The position numbers and the translations under genes are program-made. The notes under the pieces are model-generated. The model was given only the letters and a program-made list of their open reading frames with translations. It had not been told where the DNA came from and did not search any database. Of a stretch of DNA of 64,000 nt, positions 62,776 through 64,000 are shown one piece after another. Each line of letters begins with the position of its first letter. Positions within the stretch are counted from its first letter, which is position 1. Source of the stretch: Plantago ovata (lineage: Eukaryota; Streptophyta; Magnoliopsida; Lamiales; Plantaginaceae). The DNA lies in contig CM051455.1 of the NCBI GenBank assembly GCA_028274465.1, positions 94,558,365 to 94,622,364 on the forward strand, read 5' to 3'.

Positions 62776-64000
62776 ATGTCTTTAGGAGATGCTCCCTTGT
62801 TGAAGCTGGAAAACTACGAAAAATGGCGAAACAACATGATGGTACATCTTGAGGCCATTAGTGATGAGATGGTTACCGTCATGAATGATGGACCTATCAA
62901 AATCACTAAGGTTGAAAGAAGTTTTTCTCACCAAACCACAGAAGCTGGAAAGAAAACTATCTTAGGCGAACCAGTTGATACTGTCGTTCCAAAACCAAGA
63001 GAGGAATGAACTTCCGACGAAGCCAAAAGATTCCGTCTTGATGGCCAAGCAAGAAACATCATCATTCGATCAACTCCGGCTACTACACAGTGCAAACTGT
63101 GGGGTGCTAAAACTGCTAAGGAAGCTTGGAAAATGGTTCAAGATCTTTGTGTTGGATCTGACAAAACCAAGGAAAGCAAACTCGAAGTGCTGAAGTTAAA
63201 GTTCCAGAACTTTAAACAAGGTACAAATGAGTCACTGGAAGACTTGGACTTCAGATTCACAACTCTAGTTAGAGAAATGGCAGCCTTGGGTGTTGGAAAT
63301 CTTTACTCAGATTCTGAGAAGGTGAAAACCATCATCAGAAGTCTGAACCAAGAATGGATCCACACTCAGAACTTCTACTACAATCAAGGAATGCCGGACT
63401 TTACACCAACAGAGTTGTTCTCTCATCTTGCTACTGTCAACTACGAGACAAATCAAAGAGAAAATGTGTTTGCTAAATAATCGCAAAACATTGCTCTTAC
63501 TGCAAAGCCGTCATCTTCTGAAAAGAAGAATGATAAAGAGCCTGCTGATGAAAATGCTTTGGTTGTTAAAAACATGAAGAAATTCATCAGTAAGGAACTT
63601 GAAATGCGAAAAGCAAAAGAGAAGCTGAAAAAGCATCTTGGTAACAACTATCATAAGTACAAGAATGAGACTGGCTCGCTGAACAAGCAAGCACAGCAAG
63701 CAACTTCATCAGACGAACATGCAGTTGGAAATGATCTCTACTTTTACTGCAAAAATCCTGGACACTTCAAAGCAAATTGTCCTTTGTTGAAAGGAAAATC
63801 TGCTGAAAAGAAGAAGAAGTTCAAAAGAGCTTTTATTGCTGAAAGAAGAAGCTTCAAGAAAAAATCGATGCATTATGCATTGATACTAGCTCCGAAGACA
63901 GTGAGGATGAAAGCTCAGACACTGACGATGAAGAAGTCACTCTTGACGTAGAGATTGGCAAGGAAGTTTGTGGAATAGCAATGGAAGCTTATCCAGATGT
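62776..64000 (+). pseudogene. Element F gag, interrupted and truncated
   Basis: It starts MSLGDAPLLKLENYEKWR as in C3 and follows it closely to the CCHC knuckle (FYCKNPGHFKANC, with the first Cys position changed to Tyr-Phe-Tyr-Cys spacing kept). A TGA (63007-63009) replaces a Trp codon of C3, a TAA (63478-63480) replaces part of the AEK segment, and a short deletion near 63840 shifts the frame in the Lys-rich tail. It is cut by the window end. Confidence 0.9.

Larger units (their letters stand above)
61087..64000 (+). mobile_element. Element F: second copy of the C3 copia family, truncated by the window edge
   Basis: A 5' LTR, primer site and gag collinear with C3 at roughly 90 % identity by eye. 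The gag frame carries several lesions, so this copy is inactive. The rest lies outside the window. Confidence 0.92.

Noticed and set aside
1759-64000. Search for a host single-copy gene or a defence/biosynthetic gene cluster
   Set aside because: Every long ORF belongs to a mobile element; remaining stretches are untranslated element DNA or AT-rich flanks.

Overview
The window is plant nuclear DNA, most likely from a eudicot, and is made almost entirely of nested transposable elements. I found no convincing host gene. The evidence is Ty1/copia and Ty3/gypsy LTR elements with plant-type primer sites (initiator-Met tRNA type TGGTATCAGAGC; and TGGCGCCGTCTGTGGGA), a CACTA end, a PIF/Harbinger element with its MYB-like partner gene, and plant-type introns. 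One 100-N assembly gap lies at 17597-17696.

Nest 1 (left, 1759-46249). Gypsy element A (Tat/Retand-like, minus strand) has its 5' LTR at 45388-46249, gag-pol running leftwards, and an antisense ORF (aORF) at 1759-5064. Its 3' LTR lies beyond the left edge, past a CACTA end (terminus 1758) that itself carries the 3' end of a short-LTR copia element E. Element A is split by copia element B (minus strand, 80-bp LTRs, 8109-40532, TSD CCCTC). B is split by a large SIRE/Maximus-like copia element, 'C3' (plus strand, 10734-35861, about 1.65-kb LTRs, TSD GGCTG/GGCTA). C3 is split inside pol by Tat-like gypsy 'G4' (plus strand, 17588-27008, TSD CCTAT). This is four nested levels, each bounded by matching LTRs and target duplications, and the host reading frame can be followed across each insertion.

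Nest 2 (46639-60610). Element D has gypsy-type primer and polypurine sites, 573/577-bp LTRs, TSD GTATA and minus orientation. It has no recognisable pol and looks non-autonomous. It carries a 7.3-kb PIF/Harbinger-like transposon (48298-55634; decayed HARBI1 transposase, MYB/SANT-like gene, and a third unassigned split ORF) and a solo LTR (58334-59525, TSD GTAAT).

Right edge (61087-64000). The 5' LTR and gag of a second C3-family copy, F, run off the window.

How the parts relate: the gag, protease, integrase, RT and RNase H regions once drove copying of each LTR element, but nearly all now carry stops, frameshifts, deletions or insertions. The exception is the G4 antisense gene, a three-exon ORF of about 1033 codons with no visible lesion, whose intron positions and phases are shared by the decayed copy in A. 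The strongest signals not explained by standard annotation are a heptamer (TTGCTGA/TCAGCAA) scattered at very high density through all parts of C3 and F, the hairpins it forms downstream of pol, and a hairpin plus C-tract plus TTTCAGGT module in the LTRs of the gypsy-type elements, part of which also appears in the copia LTRs.
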